This document shows, one piece after another, positions 59,171 to 64,000 of a DNA stretch of 64,000 nt (position 1 is the first letter of the stretch; every line of letters begins with the position of its first letter). Where the stretch lies: positions 2,819,203 through 2,883,202 of the forward strand of contig NC_064037.1 in the NCBI RefSeq assembly GCF_932526225.1. Reading direction: 5' to 3'. This stretch comes from Nematostella vectensis. Lineage: Eukaryota > Cnidaria > Anthozoa > Actiniaria > Edwardsiidae. A program made the position numbers and the translations under genes. Under the pieces are notes generated by a model. It made no database searches and was not told the DNA's origin. It saw only the letters and a list, made by a program, of their open reading frames with translations.

Positions 59171-59839
59171 TAAGGGATTTCCCTAAAAAACAAATTGAAT
59201 TAACTTTAAGTTTCCCCGCGCCGTTTTCAACTCAAAACGCGTAAAATCAATGAACATTTCAACTATGTGATTCATGAATAATTCATCACCGTTTCCTGTA
59301 TTCCACCTTAGAATTTCCCTGAAAACGGTTTAAAACTTTAGATCTGACATGGCGAATGTGTTTAATTCGGGCTGTTTTCTTACTGCGCTGGAACGCTCAG
59401 TCTCTTTTGCAGCCCTTCGCGTTTGTCAGTCGCTATGAAATGTTTAGCCTTTGTCGCGCGTCAACATACGTCAAGATCTTTCGTCACACACTCGAGATTT
59501 TGGCCTGTACATAGGGCAATGCTTACAGGGGCCTTCTATGCTACTGCTTTTAGAACAAGAGGAAATGATTTTTTTCGCTCTCTTTTTGCTTCTCTTTTGC
59601 TGCTCTTTGAAGCGCAAACGGAGACGGAATAGAATTGTTCTTTTTCTTTCCTCTCCGCTTACATCTCCTTTGCTTTGACTTTCAAAAGTAAACTTTTCAT
59701 CTCCGCTTCCTTCTTATGCTAGTGGAATTTCGGCTTTAGGAAAAAGGTTAGAGGTTAGTTTTATTTTGCTGACGCACACTCGACCAGAGATTGACAATAA
59801 CGCTCAAGATCTTTTGCATGCAACACCATCTAGATAACA
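59171..59839. other. Presumed promoter and 5' UTR of the sulfotransferase-like gene
   Basis: Unique sequence between the array and the start codon at 59840. No clear TATA box or exon; short frames lack recognisable features. Confidence 0.35.
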
Positions 59840-60565
59840 ATGAAGATTTTCTGTGCTGGTTTGAGCCGGACCGGAACAAAATCGCTGGCCGTGGCCTTGC
59901 GAATACTCGGCTATAATGTGTACGACAACCCTGAACAGATGCTGTACTTCATGGACGAATGGGAGGACCTTTATTATCGCGACAAGGCGCCAAACTTTAA
60001 AAGAATGTTCGCAGATGTCGACGCCGTCATCGACGCGCCCGCGAATGGTTTTGTAGAGGAGATCTTGCAGGAGTTTCCTGATGTAAAGGTGATTCTGACA
60101 GTGCGCGACCCAGAGGCACAGGCTAAAAGCTACAGCGATCTTCTTCGCGGCTTTGCTGCCTCCTGGTTCGTAAGACTCAGTGTTATTTCACCAACTGGTC
60201 GGCGATTCACGCCTTTGATAGGAACTGCACTGGGGTCCACTTTGGGAAGCGGCGATCCGCGCAATACTTATCTTTTTCGACAACGCTTCCGATGGCACAA
60301 CGAGCGAGTAAAAGCCCTAGTTCCCGCCAAACAGCTCCTTGTCTACGAGGTTAAACAAGGATGGGGCCCACTGTGTGAATTCCTTGGCAAAGATGTACCG
60401 GTCGAGCCGTTTCCCCGAGAAAATGTCCAGTGTTCTCTTATACCGACCTATCAGTACATATTTGAGATAGGGAGGATCATACGAAGAGAGGAAAACATAG
60501 TCTTGTTTCTAGCCTTAACTGTTTTTATAGCGTTGTGTAGTTTTGGTTTGTTCTTGCTAACTTAG
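59840..60565 (+). CDS. Sulfotransferase-family protein with C-terminal membrane anchor
   Basis: Intronless, 241 aa. Residues 7-16 are GLSRTGTKSL, the 5'-phosphosulfate-binding P-loop of PAPS-dependent sulfotransferases, followed by the helix SLAVALRILGYNVYDNPEQ. VILTVRDPEAQAKSYSDLL (residues 84-102) matches the 3'-phosphate-binding R...S motif (Arg89, Ser97). A YLFRQRFRWHNERVKALVP segment and LLVYEVKQGWGPLCEFLGKD fit the family (Sulfotransfer_4 type, common as multi-copy uncharacterised genes in invertebrates and fungi). Residues about 217-240 (IVLFLALTVFIALCSFGLFL) form one membrane span at the very C-terminus, a tail-anchor arrangement. There is no N-terminal signal peptide. The sulfated substrate cannot be told from sequence. 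Confidence 0.82.
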   Translation: MKIFCAGLSRTGTKSLAVALRILGYNVYDNPEQMLYFMDEWEDLYYRDKAPNFKRMFADVDAVIDAPANGFVEEILQEFPDVKVILTVRDPEAQAKSYSDLLRGFAASWFVRLSVISPTGRRFTPLIGTALGSTLGSGDPRNTYLFRQRFRWHNERVKALVPAKQLLVYEVKQGWGPLCEFLGKDVPVEPFPRENVQCSLIPTYQYIFEIGRIIRREENIVLFLALTVFIALCSFGLFLLT

Positions 60566-62300
60566 AGATAGGAATACTGAATAACGATTGAGTCAAACAC
60601 ACGCAAAACTGTCTGAGAAATGTGAAGAAAGCGAAGTCAGTAAGCCAAGTGGCGTCAGATTATATTAGTTATAGAAAATACCCTGTGGTCTTTTTTGGTC
60701 TTGCGGGCATTCCTTATCCTATTAGGTGGTTGGTAATAGTTTTAGCAGGGCAAACGGAAGACGCGACAAAAACAATGCTCTCACTATTAAGGATCAATTC
60801 TAAATTAGTTTAACTATACATAAGTAGATTTCCTTTTTGTACATGGGGACACGCGTGCCAGCCAAATTTTGTGGGAATTCATCCTTGAGCTAGTGGTGAC
60901 TGGTTGTAAGTTCACACTTTGTCAGTTCACACATTGTCTTCCCGCCTTTGTCATTCATTTTTTTTTTTTGCACGCTCAATAATCAACGCGAAAATCGCGT
61001 TGGCATTATTTACCGCTACAAAACTAATGAGACAATATCAAAGTATTGCACATCTTTTAATCAACTAGTGTTGGGGTGAACAATTTCTTTATTACATTTA
61101 AACGCGAGTGTACTTAATGCCTTGAAACTACAAAAATTCACACTTTTTATGATTAGGTTTATAGATGGCCCCTGGTTTATACCCATATGTTACCATGGAA
61201 AGTTACCATGCGTTTGTTGTAGCAATAAAAACTCTGTATCCTACTAAACATTGAGCCTTTTTACTGTTGTTAGATAAAATAAGCAAAAATAATGATGAAC
61301 TATTAAATTTCCTTGTGTTAATGTTTTTTTTCTAAACGTAATTCGCCACCTCAACTAGCAGAATGCAGCACGCACCCTTTAAAGCTTGCACCAAACGAAG
61401 CGGCGCTTTATGACGTTAGTGGAGGTAGTGTTGTTGGTCCTGTGAAGTTATTGTCTTATACGTGTTATACTTATTATACAAAAAGATACTATAATCCAGT
61501 GATCCAGGTATTTTTATATATAATACTGTAGTTGATGCGCGCGCATGCTTATTGCTGAAATGGCCTATTGGCCAACAATGAAGTGGTTTCCTCAATCACG
61601 CCACCTCTCTGCAAGGCGCTGGACAATTGAAAAACACCAAATCAAATTGGTTGGTTTGGATGAAAGGGAAGTTGGATTTTTTTCACGAGAGTTCGGAAGA
61701 TATATATTTAAACTCGCAGTTAAGGAGGCCTTAAACTCTGTGAGCAATGTTACTCAGGCCAATGAGTTGTCTTGTCCATTTTTTTACGAGAACCTCGTGT
61801 TTAAGGCAAAAAGCGGCCTTATATGCAACGAACACCCCGACAGCAACACAGCAACAACTACGGCGGCCCTGCAGCAGAATGACCTCCGCCTCTATCATCA
61901 AGAACAACTCGCGTTTTAACTGGATAGACGATGCTATTGTAGACACTGAGAATACAAGCCTTGGCACCAGGCCAATAAGACCAGTGGGACGAGAATGGGA
62001 AAAGAATGACTAGCATGTATTAGAAACTTATCAAAACTAACAACTGGTAAGACCAGTAAGTATTCCCGACAACTCGACACCCGATCATAAGAGAGCTGAG
62101 TGGCACCTCTAGTGTTTTGCTGTGCACTCCAACGCACAAAAACAATTCAAGAAATACAGAATATACTCTATTTGCTACACGACTCGAATACATGACGAGG
62201 CATGATGGGTGTTGGTAAGTAGGGGTGGTAGATCTACTACGTCTAATGCGTTCCTGCGTGCGTCATTAAGAATCGATTCGGTGGACTAGACCTCAGGTAC
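60566..62300. other. 3' flank of the sulfotransferase gene; weak ORFs only
   Basis: AATAAA at 61224-61229 is a possible distant poly(A) signal. An open frame at 61545-61919 (124 aa, MLIAEMAYWPTMKWFPQSRH start) shows no family I recognise and may be non-coding. Confidence 0.35.
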
Positions 62301-62336
62301 GCAAAACTAAGGCATTACACCTTTTTCCAAATGTAT

Positions 62337-62768
62337 GTGGAATCCCAGGTTTCCAAATGTCATTCGACATAGTCATTCGACAAGGCTTGTACTTCGTGGA
62401 TGTCATAAGCGATCTGGCAATCAAGTTCCAAAAACCTCATTACATAAAGTATACTAAACTCATCTCCCGACATGATACTTGATCCAGCCGCTCAGAACAT
62501 GAAAGTTTTCAGCGAAGATCTGCTCTGGAAAGTAAGTTTCCATTCATATTTACAAGACTCATCTGTTGAAGACAACTTTCAGAGCACTATTTTTTGGGAA
62601 ATCATGTCGGCTGGATTATGTCGAGGATGAGTTTATTAATATACTTCATGTAGTCTGATTTTAGGAACTTGATTGTGAAATCCTCTCTAATATGAGAATG
62701 CTTATGAAATCCACGAATTACAAGCCTTGTAGTCGAATGACAAAACATTGGAAACCCGGGATTCCGCA
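62337..62768. repeat. Large imperfect fold-back (arms about 200 bp)
   Basis: Left arm motifs GGAATCCCAGGTTTCCAA, GTCATTCGAC, AAGGCTTGTACTTCGTGGAT and AATCAAGTTCC recur as complements in reverse order in the right arm up to TTGGAAACCCGGGATTCCG. Arms are diverged with small indels; the centre is near 62550. A (ATC)n tract follows at about 62782-62823. Confidence 0.75.
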
Positions 62769-62782
62769 TAAATAGTTGCATT

Positions 62783-62814
<32 letters not shown>

Positions 62815-62994
62815 TATTATTATTATGAAGCGCGTTGTTGTTTAGGTATGCTATTTCTTTGGCATTTCTTGTGGGGTACAAGGGTGTTTACCCCCAAGGC
62901 GTGTCTTGGGATGTTGTCTGATTCCCTTAGAAGCTCATCTTTTTTCTCTTGAAGTCTTCGAGCATCTCATCCTTGGAAGGCAGCTGACACTATC

Positions 62995-63267
62995 CAGGCC
63001 CGTACCCAGGGGGGTTTCGGTTCCCAATGGACGTGCTATTTGTAGACAAAACTATAAAGCATAAGCTAGATCACTCTGGTACGTAGCAAAATCCGAAAAT
63101 AAACGTCCCGTGAAGATACTGCATAGGCATAAAAAAAATCCCTCTTTTTTCTTTTGGGGGTGGTCAGATTTTTTTAGAGAGTTCATTCCCTCCCCCCCCC
63201 CCCGGAAAAATTAGGTCCACTTTTTCGGATTTCGCACCCCGCAAGAAAAATCCTGGGTACGGGCCTG
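62995..63267. mobile_element. MITE with 16-bp perfect TIRs and 5-bp target duplication
   Basis: Ends CAGGCCCGTACCCAGG and CCTGGGTACGGGCCTG, flanked by CTATC on both sides (62990-62994 and 63268-63272). A CAG start with 5-bp duplication suggests a hAT5-like group, but this is tentative. The interior contains C- and G-tracts. Confidence 0.82.
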
Positions 63268-63286
63268 CTATCCCCGTAACACACTG

Positions 63287-63571
63287 GTGACCCATCGCGA
63301 CTGCAGTTCAAATGTTGGGTTCGTACTGCCGAATAATTATAGTGACGAAGCCAATGAATGCGATGATGCGCTTAGCATCGTCCGGTGGGAAAGTCATGAC
63401 AGGGTTTCTCCGGTACCGTATACCAGGTACATAGCTTCTGTTTCCTTACCAACAAATTTTATTGTTAAAGCAACCACGCTTAGCGAGCAGGAAGGTATTC
63501 CAACTCGTTCTAGGAGACAACGATCAGACGATTATCAGAAGGCGAGGATCCTTACTAGGCTTCTTCCTTAA
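63287..63571 (+). CDS. Possible exon or small ORF, hypothetical
   Basis: 94-codon open frame, hydrophilic, ending RSRRQRSDDYQKARILTRLLP and stop. Codon use looks mixed rather than repeat-derived, and CTGCAG at 63302-63307 could be an acceptor of a last exon. I do not recognise the product; no partner exon was identified. Confidence 0.25.
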   Translation: MTHRDCSSNVGFVLPNNYSDEANECDDALSIVRWESHDRVSPVPYTRYIASVSLPTNFIVKATTLSEQEGIPTRSRRQRSDDYQKARILTRLLP

Positions 63572-64000
63572 CTAGGGATTGGTACAATTTTAGAAATGAT
63601 TATTGCTAAAGCGAATGTCCGTCGATGTTAGAATAACATACAGTTAATGGTCTAGAAACAATAATCATTTTAAATACTACAGTATAATAAGGCTGAGGAT
63701 TACGTCTGGCTTGTTGGACATATCTGGAAATTAGATGCTTATCTTAAGTAAACGCTAAATTGTTTTTGGAATAAGTAACACTGCGCATGACCTGTATGAC
63801 TAGCCTCTGACTAGCAGGTGCATACTTAGTATTCAGGATGAACAGTGAAAAGGTGACGAAGGTCAATTAAGAAGAAACAGGTGCCAACCAGCGTAGAACT
63901 TTCTAGAACATACATTTTTGAGATATTGGCAAATAGTTCCATAACAGGAACACGAACTTATATAACTTCAAATCGCTATCGTTTACTTGAACCACCGACT
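63572..64000. other. Right edge, nothing recognised
   Basis: AT-rich unique sequence without a supported gene. Confidence 0.4.

Noticed and set aside
61545-61919. 124-codon ORF as a gene
   Set aside because: No recognisable domain, no clear flanking splice or poly(A) support, and overlapping frames on both strands are also open; kept only as a note.
18508-62284. Shared 14-mer AATCGATTCGGTGG at 18508 and 62271, considered as ends of one transposon family
   Set aside because: Several chance 14-mer matches are expected between positions in a 64-kb window, and the flanks do not align.

Overview
The window is eukaryotic, from an animal. It has multi-exon genes with GT-AG introns, a chymotrypsin-fold protease, POFUT1, laminin-type EGF (LE) domains, a LINE fragment and several short DNA transposons. 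An anthozoan cnidarian (sea-anemone-like) is my best guess, but this is inference from gene content and compact introns; no species marker was seen.

Layout. 367-3473: a six-exon secreted serine protease (+). 4143-10753: a seven-exon POFUT1, the ER protein O-fucosyltransferase for EGF repeats (+). 17135-12435: the 3' part of an unnamed gene (-) whose product carries a GS..SDYDV motif like that of nucleotidyltransferases; its 5' end was not found. 18346-22489: mostly non-coding, with three inverted-repeat structures. 22490-53741: one 32-exon gene (+) encoding a secreted protein of about 1,884 residues made only of laminin LE domains and two laminin-IVb-like (L4b-like) domains. 59840-60565: an intronless sulfotransferase-like gene with a C-terminal membrane anchor (+). 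The last 3.4 kb holds a fold-back repeat, a small inverted-repeat element and weak ORFs.

The most striking property is tandem repetition. Sixteen minisatellite arrays (units 16-58 bp) plus some degenerate ones fill about 21 kb, a third of the window. Many are not randomly placed: their repeat unit contains the exon-intron junction of the neighbouring exon, so an array is a ladder of copied splice donors or acceptors and the real splice site is the first or last rung. I count at least eight such cases in three genes.

The laminin-like gene was assembled exon by exon from the sequence. All 31 joins keep reading frame and the total (5,655 nt) is a multiple of three. It has a signal peptide but no LN, coiled-coil or LG domain. 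A block of LE domains plus an L4b-like domain occurs twice in tandem with nearly parallel exon structure. No functional link among the neighbouring genes is evident; POFUT1 acts on EGF repeats, but nothing here shows that the LE protein is its substrate.
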